Shown here in pieces: positions 56,837 to 64,000 of a stretch of 64,000 nucleotides of DNA. This DNA comes from Bacteroides sp. GTDB taxonomy: Bacteria; Bacteroidota; Bacteroidia; Bacteroidales; Bacteroidaceae. The notes under the pieces are model-generated. The model made no database searches, was not told the DNA's origin, and was given only the letters and a program-made list of their open reading frames with translations. A program made the position numbers and the translations under genes. The stretch's first letter is position 1. Each line of letters opens with the position of its first letter. The stretch spans positions 43,485-107,484 of the forward strand of contig JAMPDJ010000008.1 in assembly GCA_023665805.1 (NCBI GenBank), written 5' to 3'.

Positions 56837-57277
56837 ATGAACATAATACGCAATCTCTATATGGCACTGTCACTGATGACACTGCCAGCTGTATGTCAAG
56901 CGCAAGACACGCTTGACATAAACACAGACAGCATATGCATAGACATCCTCTACATGATGCCACTACGTTACAGCACCAAAGCCGTGACAGACTTTTCTCT
57001 CTGCATCAAGGGCGATACCGTAATCTCAAGGCTTCCATATATGGGACGTGCCCACCAACCAACTTTCGGCAACACGGACAACCTTAATTTCTCCATGCCA
57101 GCCACGAAAAAAAGCATAAATAAAGGAAAGAAGGGCAAAACCGTAATCAAGCTCTCCTGCAAGAACAATGCCATCAATTATGACTTCAAGATTGAAGTCT
57201 ATCCGGAAGGCAGTGCCTATGTCCACCTTGTTCCGAGCAATGCCGATGCCATAGGCTACAGGGGAGAGTGGAAATGA
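56837..57277 (+). CDS. DUF4251 exported protein
   Basis: 146 residues with a signal peptide ending VCQAQ. The fold-defining pattern FSLCIKGDTVISRLPYMGRAH matches the Bacteroidetes DUF4251 family; its role is unknown. It follows the thioredoxin-like gene by 11 bp and is the third gene of that unit. Confidence 0.8.
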   Translation: MNIIRNLYMALSLMTLPAVCQAQDTLDINTDSICIDILYMMPLRYSTKAVTDFSLCIKGDTVISRLPYMGRAHQPTFGNTDNLNFSMPATKKSINKGKKGKTVIKLSCKNNAINYDFKIEVYPEGSAYVHLVPSNADAIGYRGEWK

Positions 57278-57280
57278 ATC

Positions 57281-58063
57281 CTACCGCTCGAACAAGCCCA
57301 AAGCCTCGCAAGCCTTGTAAATGCCATTGTCATCTACTGCGGACGTAACCATGTCGGCCTTGGATTTAAGTTCCGGAATAGCATTGCCCATGGCCACCTT
57401 ATACCAGTCATCGGTGAACATGGAAAGGTCGTTCATGGCATCTCCGAATACGATTGCATCTGCATAAGGAGCATTGAAATAATCCATCACTTTCTTTATT
57501 CCAAAGGCTTTGTCCGATGGCTCCACAAAAAAATACTCCTTATGGAAACGACACCATGGCAAGCCGGCAAGAGCTTCCAAAGATAATTCCTCAGGATAGT
57601 AACAGGCAATGTAAGCCTTGTATATCTGCTGGTAATCTTCCGGTTTCAGGCCTTTGACAACCAGCGACTTCATGTAAGTATCATGAGTAAAATCCTCAAA
57701 ACGCCCGTCGGGAACATAACGGGTATCGGAATTATCCACTTGTAATCCCCATGGAATATCTTTTGTCTGGCATTCGCGTATCAGACTTATGACCTTGTCG
57801 CGATCCAGTGGCGTGATACCTATAAGGTTACCGTTGATGGTAACTCCGTATCCACCGTCACTCACCATATTCTCGAAGCCGAGACTACACATATAATCCA
57901 CTGCCATAGCCTGGGACCTCCCGGTGGCAATGCAAAGAAAATGTCCCGCCTCGCGCAACTTTGCCAAGGCCAATCTCGTGGACTCCGGTATGTAGGTATT
58001 GCCATATCCGCCGGCAGCAAGGGTTCCGTCTATATCAAAGAACAGGTATCTCTTCTTGGGCAT
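57281..58063 (-). CDS. HAD-superfamily Cof-type phosphatase
   Basis: 260 residues with motif I FFDIDGTLAAGG, CIATGRSQAM, a C2B-type cap, and motif IV VFGDAMNDLSMF. Such enzymes remove phosphate from small metabolites such as sugar phosphates or flavin intermediates; the substrate is unknown. It is convergent with the DUF4251 gene, with only 3 bp between. Confidence 0.9.
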   Translation of the reverse strand: MPKKRYLFFDIDGTLAAGGYGNTYIPESTRLALAKLREAGHFLCIATGRSQAMAVDYMCSLGFENMVSDGGYGVTINGNLIGITPLDRDKVISLIRECQTKDIPWGLQVDNSDTRYVPDGRFEDFTHDTYMKSLVVKGLKPEDYQQIYKAYIACYYPEELSLEALAGLPWCRFHKEYFFVEPSDKAFGIKKVMDYFNAPYADAIVFGDAMNDLSMFTDDWYKVAMGNAIPELKSKADMVTSAVDDNGIYKACEALGLFER

Positions 58064-58138
58064 GATGCTATATCTTTCTTGATTTGTTTATAATACAATT
58101 TACACTTATACTGCAAGTCGGTCGTGCGAAATCTGCCA

Positions 58139-60064
58139 CTATTTCTGCTTGGAGTATTTTTTGATCAGGCTATAGGCTTGGTACAAGCCCATCTCGCCTG
58201 CCTTGGACAAATCGGCAAGCCCTTTCTGCGCCTCCCCAGCCAGAATATACGCCACACCACGATTGTAATAGGCTTCCGGCATATCTGAATCTCTGGCTAT
58301 GGCTTCGGTATACGCGGAAATGGCAGAAGCATAATCCTTCAGCTTGACATAAGTGTTGCCGACATTATATGATGCATAAGGGAAAGTCGGGATAGACTTT
58401 GCACAAAGTTTCCAATCCTGCAACACTTCCAGATATCCGAGACGCAACTCGCTATCATTGAGAGGCTGAGCCTCTATTTGTGAAGTTCGCACCTGGGCGC
58501 GAAGAAAATGCAGAAGAGGATTTGGCCGTGGAACAGCGACAATCATTGAATCCAACAAAGTCATTGAGGTCTCAAAGTCACGTACGATATAATTGTCAAG
58601 GACAGACTGGAATCTTTGCCCCAGTATGTCGTTACGCACGACTCTTTCCTGGTGCATGGAAAGACGGGCACTGTCCAAAGTAATCTCCTCGCTGCACACA
58701 AGAAGTGGCTGTTCCAGTCCACAACTCTTGGAGAAATCCTCTACCTCCTTGCTATAAGGCATATAGCGGCGAGTTGGATGATTGGCACGATAAAAGCCCA
58801 ATACATACATCGGCAGACACTTGAGTTCTGTCTGACGATTTTGTACTCTACCACGGAACTCACTGGCATAAGTGTCCATACCCGACTGCTCGTCATCCAC
58901 AACCAACTTGTTGTAATCCTCGATGTCGGTATCACTCTTCTTTCTCGTTGTCTTTTGTACCTTATAGGTTCCTGTACGAGCTTCCATTTCAGCCTTGAGT
59001 ACTCTGAACTCGTCTCGTTCAGCCCCGTAAGTGTCACCAATCTTGCGCAATATAGCGGCACGCTGACGATAACCTGCCCAAAACTGTGGATATGAATCAA
59101 TAACCGTACTGATATCGCGAATGGCACCACGGTAATCTCCGGTTTGATCCAACAGGATGGCCCTGTTGTAAAGGGCTATCATATTGTCAGGTTCCACGGA
59201 GAGGACATAGTCAAAATCCTCAATGGCACGATTGTCATCCCCCACCTGTGCACGCAAAAGACCTCGGTTGTAATGCGCCACATAACTGTTCTTGTCTATT
59301 TCTATGGCCTGGTCATAGTCCGACATCGCTCCACGGATGTTCTGCTGATGGAAACGTGTCAAGGCACGGCTGACATACAATCCGGAAAGACGGGGTTTCT
59401 GCATTATGGCCCTATTCAAGGCAGCCTCTGCCTCGGGATACTCTTCTCGTCTTACCAGCATGGTGGCTTTCATGCTCCATGCCCCACCGTCATAGTTGTC
59501 GAGAACCAAGGCACTGTCCACCCATACCTCGGCACCGACAGTATCTTTCTTGGCCAAGGCGACCTGTGCCTTCATTGTACATTGCGACGACTCGCGAGGC
59601 CACAACACCATCATGCTGTCCAATGCCACATCGGCACTGTCATAATGATTGATTTCCATCATGCACAGCACCATATTATGCCAGTTGTTGCGCTCCATTG
59701 GGTTTTGCTGCAAGGATGCCTGATAGTCATCCACGGCCATGGCATAGCGTTCCATATTGATACGACAGAGAGCACGCAAAGTGTAATACTGCGCAGTGTA
59801 TGGACGCCGGTCCAATGCCATGGAACAATCTGTCTCGGCACCACTATAGTCCTCAAGATAAAACTTGGCCAGACCACGATAAAAATAAGGTTCGGCCAAA
59901 TACGGCTTGGCAGCAATGACGGAATTGAACCGCTGTATGGCCAATACGTAATCCTCGTAGTACAGGGCGTTTCTGCCCATGAGTATCACCCGGTTGGTAT
60001 TGATTTGCGCGGATAATACCGCACTATATACAATGTACAGGAAAAAGAATATGTGACGCGGCAT
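58139..60064 (-). CDS. Exported TPR-repeat protein
   Basis: 641 residues with a signal peptide (FFFLYIVYSAVLSAQ). About nine tetratricopeptide repeats occupy 20-345 (AVDDYQASLQQNP, AIEDFDYVLSVEPDNMIALYNRA). A charged linker with KVQKTTRKKSD follows, then a non-TPR region, then three more TPRs at the C-terminus. It probably acts as a periplasmic interaction scaffold. It lies 24 bp after def on the same strand. Confidence 0.85.
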   Translation of the reverse strand: MPRHIFFFLYIVYSAVLSAQINTNRVILMGRNALYYEDYVLAIQRFNSVIAAKPYLAEPYFYRGLAKFYLEDYSGAETDCSMALDRRPYTAQYYTLRALCRINMERYAMAVDDYQASLQQNPMERNNWHNMVLCMMEINHYDSADVALDSMMVLWPRESSQCTMKAQVALAKKDTVGAEVWVDSALVLDNYDGGAWSMKATMLVRREEYPEAEAALNRAIMQKPRLSGLYVSRALTRFHQQNIRGAMSDYDQAIEIDKNSYVAHYNRGLLRAQVGDDNRAIEDFDYVLSVEPDNMIALYNRAILLDQTGDYRGAIRDISTVIDSYPQFWAGYRQRAAILRKIGDTYGAERDEFRVLKAEMEARTGTYKVQKTTRKKSDTDIEDYNKLVVDDEQSGMDTYASEFRGRVQNRQTELKCLPMYVLGFYRANHPTRRYMPYSKEVEDFSKSCGLEQPLLVCSEEITLDSARLSMHQERVVRNDILGQRFQSVLDNYIVRDFETSMTLLDSMIVAVPRPNPLLHFLRAQVRTSQIEAQPLNDSELRLGYLEVLQDWKLCAKSIPTFPYASYNVGNTYVKLKDYASAISAYTEAIARDSDMPEAYYNRGVAYILAGEAQKGLADLSKAGEMGLYQAYSLIKKYSKQK

Positions 60065-60088
60065 GCTGGTAAATGGATGTGCACGGGG

Positions 60089-60649
60089 TTATTTGTGCAA
60101 AGGCTTCACCTTGTAATCGGCACGGAAAAGACCCTTGGCCAATTGTTTCAACTTAGGAGCAATCAACTGGCGGCGCAAACCTTTCAGACGGTCTGTGTAC
60201 ACAACACCATCCAAATGATCAAATTCGTGTTGCATAACTCTGGCCAAGAAGCCATCGACCCATTCATCATGCTCCTGGAAATTCTCGTCTTGATATGTGA
60301 CATGTATGCGTGTTGGCCTGCTCACTTTTTCAGAAAGCCCCGGCAATGAAAGGCATCCTTCCTCTTGTGTCTCCATCTCGCTGTCGTCGACTTCCTCTAT
60401 ATACGGGTTAATAAACACACGCTTATATCCTGCATACTGAGGCTCATCGTCACTGATGCAGTCCAAGTCTATGATAGCAAGCCTGATGGACAGTCCAACC
60501 TGTGGAGCTGCCAATCCCACTCCGTGACTTTTGGCAAGCGTTTCCCACATGTTCTGTATGATTTCCTGAAGTTGAGGGTAATCCGGATCTATTTCCTCTG
60601 TTTCCTTACGCAAAACAGGTTGACCGTATGTGTATATGGGTAATATCAT
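60089..60649 (-). CDS. def: Peptide deformylase
   Basis: Removes the N-formyl group from new proteins. 186 residues with all three metal/active-site motifs: GVGLAAPQVG, EEGCLSLPG and QHEFDHLDG. Family length is normal. It is followed by the TPR gene. Confidence 0.97.
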   Translation of the reverse strand: MILPIYTYGQPVLRKETEEIDPDYPQLQEIIQNMWETLAKSHGVGLAAPQVGLSIRLAIIDLDCISDDEPQYAGYKRVFINPYIEEVDDSEMETQEEGCLSLPGLSEKVSRPTRIHVTYQDENFQEHDEWVDGFLARVMQHEFDHLDGVVYTDRLKGLRRQLIAPKLKQLAKGLFRADYKVKPLHK

Positions 60650-60763
60650 TATTTATTATTCCTTCGTGTTAAACTTTAATTGATAGGCATGTATGCCTCC
60701 AAAGACTCTCCAAGTATGAAAATACAAGGCAACAAATCTGTCGTAATATGACAAGACTGATGT

Positions 60764-61180
60764 TTAAAGGCGACGCTCCATCCACCCCTGAAGGATAATG
60801 GTAGCACTTATCTCATCCACCAAGGCCTTGTTCTGACGAGCCTTGCGCCCTATTCCGCTATCCAGCATGACCCGATGGGCCAGCACACTGGTATAGCGTT
60901 CGTCCCACAACTCCACCGGTATATCGGGGAAGGCCGCAATCAATCTATTCACAAAAGCCTGGACGCGAGGCAAATTTTCGCTATCCAGGCCATTAGTCTG
61001 CTTAGGCAACCCAACAACGAACCTCTCTACAGGTTCCTTGGCTATATATTCCTGCAAAAACTTCATCAAAGAAGAAGTTTCCACCGTAGTCAATCCTCCA
61101 GCGATAATCTGGCAGGGATCAGTGACCGCCAATCCGGTGCGTCGTTTGCCGTAATCAATACTCAGTACGCGAGCCATCAA
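60764..61180 (-). CDS. ruvX: Putative pre-16S rRNA nuclease / YqgF-type resolvase
   Basis: 138 residues with an RNase H fold: SIDYGKRRTGLAVTDP near the start, VERFVVGLPKQTNG, WDERYTSVLA and a final DEISATIILQ. Members mature 16S rRNA 5' ends. It follows the SPOR gene directly (its ATG is within 1 bp of that stop), so the two are coupled. Confidence 0.95.
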   Translation of the reverse strand: MMARVLSIDYGKRRTGLAVTDPCQIIAGGLTTVETSSLMKFLQEYIAKEPVERFVVGLPKQTNGLDSENLPRVQAFVNRLIAAFPDIPVELWDERYTSVLAHRVMLDSGIGRKARQNKALVDEISATIILQGWMERRL

Positions 61181-61669
61181 TTATTTCTGATACAATATCC
61201 AAGCGTCAGCATAGGTAGAACGCACATTGTTACGTCCCTGCACGGCAGAAGCCTTGTCTGCATGAGTAGACAACACCACGCGATACATATTCGACGGACT
61301 CTTTACGATTTGTGCCTGATAACCCTGGCCTTTCAACTTATTCTGCAAAGCTGTAGCATTGGCTTGGACACCGAAACTTCCGACTACCACGCTGTAAGCC
61401 TTCAGACCTGCGCCGTTTACCACCGTAACATCCTCGGTACGTACTTTCTCGTTGCTATAATCAGTAACCGGAGTCACGGTCTGAACAGGAGTAACACTCA
61501 CAGCGGAACCACTGTTCTCTTCTGTGTTCACGGGAGTAACAGTAGTGGTTGTGGTCTGCTGAGCTTGAGCCTTCTCATAGGCTTTCTTATACGCACTCTC
61601 ACCACTTTTACAGGAACTTGCAGCAAAAGCTCCCATCAGGGCCACGCCCATCCAAAAAGTTTTCTTCAT
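61181..61669 (-). CDS. SPOR-domain lipoprotein
   Basis: 162 residues: lipoprotein signal MKKTFWMGVALMGAFAASSC, a Thr/Val-rich linker (about 35-85), then a SPOR domain (about 88-160, YSVVVGSFGVQANATALQNK). SPOR domains bind denuded peptidoglycan at division sites. It is the first gene of a unit with ruvX. Confidence 0.9.
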   Translation of the reverse strand: MKKTFWMGVALMGAFAASSCKSGESAYKKAYEKAQAQQTTTTTVTPVNTEENSGSAVSVTPVQTVTPVTDYSNEKVRTEDVTVVNGAGLKAYSVVVGSFGVQANATALQNKLKGQGYQAQIVKSPSNMYRVVLSTHADKASAVQGRNNVRSTYADAWILYQK

Positions 61670-61736
61670 AATATTATTTGAAGTTAGTATAGAACTTATT
61701 CTAAGTATTCCAAGTTAGTAGGCATATCACACTATG

Positions 61737-61762
61737 CAAAGGTACGATAAATTCACGAATAT
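61737..61762 (-). promoter_or_regulatory. -7 box and AATTCACGAATAT motif upstream of the SPOR gene
   Basis: CAAAGGTA at 61737-61744 reads TACCTTTG on the minus strand. AATTCACGAATAT at 61750-61762, the same 13-mer repeated at 9815 and 30780, lies where the -7/-33 spacer would be. No TTTG is seen at -33. Confidence 0.5.
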
Positions 61763-61957
61763 AGTCATGACTAAGTGCTAATAATATACATTCACAATAT
61801 AAAATACGTTAAACGAGTAAAAAAGCCGCTACTATTCAATGACGCAATAAATAAATTGCATATATTTGCGGTGAAAAACAATTCCCGATGACATACGACA
61901 AGGGGTTGTACAGAGAGATACACATAAATTCATAAACACAACTAAAAAACAAACGTT

Positions 61958-62167
61958 ATGAAAGCAATCAATTATCTGTTGGCTTTTATTGGCGGTGCTG
62001 CCGTAGGTGCTGCTGCCGGTATTCTCTTTGCACCCGAAAAGGGTTCTAACACCCGTGCAATGATAGTTGAAAACCTCAAAAAGCGTGGTATCAAGCTTAG
62101 CAAAAAAGAATTGGAAGACTTGGCAAGCGACATCGCCGAGGATTTGGGCTTGGACAACGCAGAATAA
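61958..62167 (+). CDS. YtxH-domain protein
   Basis: 69 residues: a membrane helix rich in Gly and Ala (LLAFIGGAAVGAAAGILFAP) then a basic/acidic amphipathic part, the YtxH form. It leads a four-gene unit common in Bacteroidetes. TATATTTG at 61861-61868 is a possible -7 box. Role unknown; membrane stress or envelope support is suspected. Confidence 0.85.
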   Translation: MKAINYLLAFIGGAAVGAAAGILFAPEKGSNTRAMIVENLKKRGIKLSKKELEDLASDIAEDLGLDNAE

Positions 62168-62204
62168 ACAGAGCAGTCTAAACTGCTACATAGTTTAAGA
62201 TACA

Positions 62205-62570
62205 TTGGAAGAATTCAAAGAGTTATTCCTCCTGTTAAAGGAATACATAGAGAAGCAGAAGGAAGATATGATTCTCGGGGCGGCAGAGAGCCTTACAAAG
62301 GTTCTCTCCGCCTTGATTACCGGAGCAATACTGTTCCTGTTCGGTTGCATCATCCTTTTGCTGGCCTGTATAGCATTGGCATTCCTCATAGGTGAATATA
62401 TAGGCTCGACATCAACCGGATTTGCAGTAATGGCCGGTATTATATTGGCATTGGTACTCTTATTCTGGTTCAACCGCAAACAATGGGTCGTACAATCCAT
62501 TGCGAGTTTGATGATTCAAGTTTTCTTTGGCCAATATCGCTCCAAGGACAATGACACGATAGAAAAATGA
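62205..62570 (+). CDS. Holin-superfamily-III-like membrane protein
   Basis: 121 residues from a TTG start; no ATG fits better. An amphipathic N-terminus (KELFLLLKEYIEKQKEDM) is followed by two membrane helices (ALITGAILFLFGCIILLLAC, FAVMAGIILALVLLFWF). It resembles the small Bacteroidetes phage-holin-like family, which is chromosomal and not linked to phage here. Its stop overlaps the next ATG. Confidence 0.75.
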   Translation: MEEFKELFLLLKEYIEKQKEDMILGAAESLTKVLSALITGAILFLFGCIILLLACIALAFLIGEYIGSTSTGFAVMAGIILALVLLFWFNRKQWVVQSIASLMIQVFFGQYRSKDNDTIEK

Positions 62571-62836
62571 CAGCCGAGCAAATACAAGACATACTGAATC
62601 ACAAGGATATACTTTTGGCTATAAGCAACAAGCGTACCAAAAATCAAGTGGAGCTGGACAAATTGCAAAAAAAATTGATCACGGCTTTCAGAGTGGCTGT
62701 TGCTCCTGCACCACGCCCGACCAACACCATGGACATTGCGCTCAATGCTGCACGCAATGTGTTTCAAATTTGGCAAGGCGTAAGTTTCGGCCTCAAAGTT
62801 GTACGTGGTTTGCGTTCCGCATTCAAAATAAAATGA
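62567..62836 (+). CDS. Small hypothetical protein of the YtxH unit
   Basis: 89 residues, basic, with no signal; TAEQIQDILNHKDILLAISN then an amphipathic middle with DIALNAARNVFQIWQGVSFG. The ATGA overlaps at both ends place it firmly in the operon. Family not recognised. Confidence 0.7.
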   Translation: MTAEQIQDILNHKDILLAISNKRTKNQVELDKLQKKLITAFRVAVAPAPRPTNTMDIALNAARNVFQIWQGVSFGLKVVRGLRSAFKIK

Positions 62837-63027
62837 GCGACGGTAATTTCAATCGCGCTTTGTTGCCCCATACCCCGTACCACAGCGGATTGGCCACGGG
62901 AAGAATGCAAATGCGCAGTAAAGCCGAGGAGGCCTTAAAAGACATTCTGGAAGAATATTTTCCAGACACCACCATAAAACAACGTGAAGAAATAGTGAAC
63001 ATCTTCAAGGAAAAGATGCGTATCTGA
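62833..63027 (+). CDS. Small hypothetical protein, last gene of the YtxH unit
   Basis: 64 residues from the ATG at 62833, which overlaps the preceding stop (ATGA). MSDGNFNRALLPHTPYHSGL then a helical, charged end (AEEALKDILEEYFPDT, REEIVNIFKEKM). An alternative start 21 codons earlier would lie inside the preceding gene. Family not recognised. Confidence 0.65.
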   Translation: MSDGNFNRALLPHTPYHSGLATGRMQMRSKAEEALKDILEEYFPDTTIKQREEIVNIFKEKMRI

Positions 63028-63307
63028 CATTGACCTTGGTTACGAATGAGGAATCAAAATTTTATGCCATACACTTATCAATAAGAATATATCTTAAGTC
63101 AGATATGCAGATTTCCACTTGGTTCAGCTACGCCATGACGGAAAGATGAGAGAAGAAATCCAACATAACAATAATCAAGTATATCGGTAGATAGATACGT
63201 AGACAAAACGTATAGCACTATTTCAAACTTTCTTAGTATTTTGCTGTTATGCAGAAAGAGCATTACCAGCAATGACAAAAAGCCTATACAATATCCATTA
63301 GTACAAG

Positions 63308-63359
63308 TATACGAAAATTTTGTAAATAAACCTGCCACAGTGCAGGTTTATTCGTATAT
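63308..63359. terminator. Strong hairpin in the right-edge intergenic region
   Basis: AATAAACCTGC and GCAGGTTTATT form a perfect 11-bp stem with a 6-base loop. TATACGAA / TTCGTATA extends it outward after an internal bulge on one side. It may end a transcript from either side, but lies 280 bp after the nearest gene. Confidence 0.5.
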
Positions 63360-63658
63360 ACAATATAGGTATATAATAGGCATATACCTTACATTGTAAG
63401 GTCTTGTTGCTCGTTGCTGTTGAAGAATAAGGCCAAAATCTTCAATGATACAACGGGTAACAGAGGACTTTCAGACTTTATATATATAAATGTGCATTCC
63501 TCACATGTACATTATATAATTATAACAATCTTCACACACTTTTTATAACCATGTAATAGCTTCAAACAAACTTGGAGTATATGCCATAACCTTGCACCAT
63601 GCATCATCCCTTATAGCAAAAAAAGTATCCATTTTACAGCAAAATGTTTTACAAACAG

Positions 63659-63862
63659 GCGTGTCTTCCAGCGGTAAGATACGCATCTTGGTGCAAAGGT
63701 ACTGATTTTCTCGCATTTATCATAGCATTGAAAACAAAACTTGCTAAACATTTGTGCGTTTTTTCACGAAATGTTTTACAAATCTCTCCCATGATATTCA
63801 CGAAACTCGCTGATTTACTACGAATAACGTACATGTGCGTATCTTACCGCTGGAAGACACGC
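63659..63862. repeat. 27-bp perfect inverted repeats enclosing a promoter-like box (candidate invertible element)
   Basis: GCGTGTCTTCCAGCGGTAAG... at 63659-63685 recurs as its exact complement at 63836-63862, with 150 bp between. Inside, CAAAGGTA at 63694-63701 reads TACCTTTG, the genome's -7 box, on the minus strand. No gene lies inside. AAATGTTTTACAAA occurs once just outside the left arm and once inside. The form matches Bacteroidales invertible promoters; proof needs reads in both orientations. Confidence 0.6.
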
Positions 63863-64000
63863 ACATACTGACAAGCAAATGGTACCGCAAGGAACAATGC
63901 AAGACACTGACTATCAGGACATATCGGTCCACGAAACATCTGTGGCTTGCTCCTTGAAACGGTCCACGTATTAACGTTATGGTGTAAATTATGGGCAATG

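Larger units (their letters stand above)
63028..64000. other. Gene-free right edge
   Basis: No supported gene in about 970 bp. It contains the hairpin at 63308-63359 and the inverted-repeat element at 63659-63862. The 138 bp after that element to the window end may be the leader of a plus-strand gene outside the window. Confidence 0.5.

Noticed and set aside
62205..62570. Holin-like gene as a sign of prophage
   Set aside because: No phage genes lie near, and the YtxH/holin-like set is a common chromosomal unit in Bacteroidetes.
63099..63338. Minus-strand frame of 79 codons at the right edge, which the invertible box would face
   Set aside because: No ribosome binding site, odd composition, and it overlaps the strong hairpin region; not supported as a gene.
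63649..63834. Minus-strand 61-codon frame inside the inverted-repeat element
   Set aside because: It runs through the left repeat arm and has no protein features; better read as non-coding.

Overview
The window looks like chromosome from a Bacteroidales bacterium, probably Prevotellaceae or Bacteroidaceae. The evidence is the recurrent Bacteroidetes promoter form TTTG-N19/20-TAnnTTTG, many small lipoproteins, a TonB-dependent receptor with an N-terminal carboxypeptidase-like domain, DUF4251, a eukaryote-type (GT3) glycogen synthase, a MenA-type prenyltransferase and a YtxH/holin-like envelope operon. I see no rRNA, CRISPR array, phage or transposase gene. The genus cannot be fixed by eye.

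Layout. 0-12 kb: murB, pheS, a GH20 hexosaminidase, a 5'-truncated GH3 glycosidase next to a second gene fossil, a transglutaminase-like lipoprotein, a MITE-like repeat, and a TPR protein with a lipoprotein gene. 12-18 kb: a cation exchanger with a long leader, then glycogen synthase (GT3) and glucan phosphorylase. 18-25 kb: flavin reductase, pdxST, an unusual ThiD-like/AraC fusion, upp, and a two-gene 3-amino-sugar cassette (a GNAT-aminotransferase fusion plus a QdtA-like isomerase). 25-31 kb: tRNA-Ser/tRNA-Glu, galE, and the operon fabI-nhaC-rsmG-MBL. 31-41 kb: a TonB receptor, then a long plus-strand run (nitroreductase, DUF2520, kdsC, maf, lipoprotein, sdaA, acidic protein, Omp85-type protein). 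41-47 kb: yebC, pheT, dnaB and menA.

47-52 kb: tRNA-Cys, then tatA, a Tat-signal aldo/keto reductase with ferredoxin tail, and a NapH-NapG fusion polyferredoxin. Together these suggest a quinol-linked electron route to an exported oxidoreductase. The reductase gene carries an in-frame amber codon before its last Fe-S cluster. 52-57 kb: a second tRNA-Glu, more MITE copies, gdhA, an outer membrane protein, a tRNA-dihydrouridine synthase, a thioredoxin-like protein and a DUF4251 protein. 57-63 kb: HAD phosphatase, large TPR protein, def, ruvX, a SPOR lipoprotein and a four-gene YtxH/holin-like operon. 63-64 kb: no convincing gene, but a 27-bp perfect inverted repeat encloses a promoter-like -7 box, the form of a phase-variable invertible promoter.

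Strongest leads: the NapHG/AKR/TatA cassette and its amber codon, the ThiD-like/AraC fusion beside pdxST (its kinase active-site motif is degenerate), the candidate invertible promoter at the right edge, and a family of about 200-bp TTAA-flanked inverted-repeat elements.
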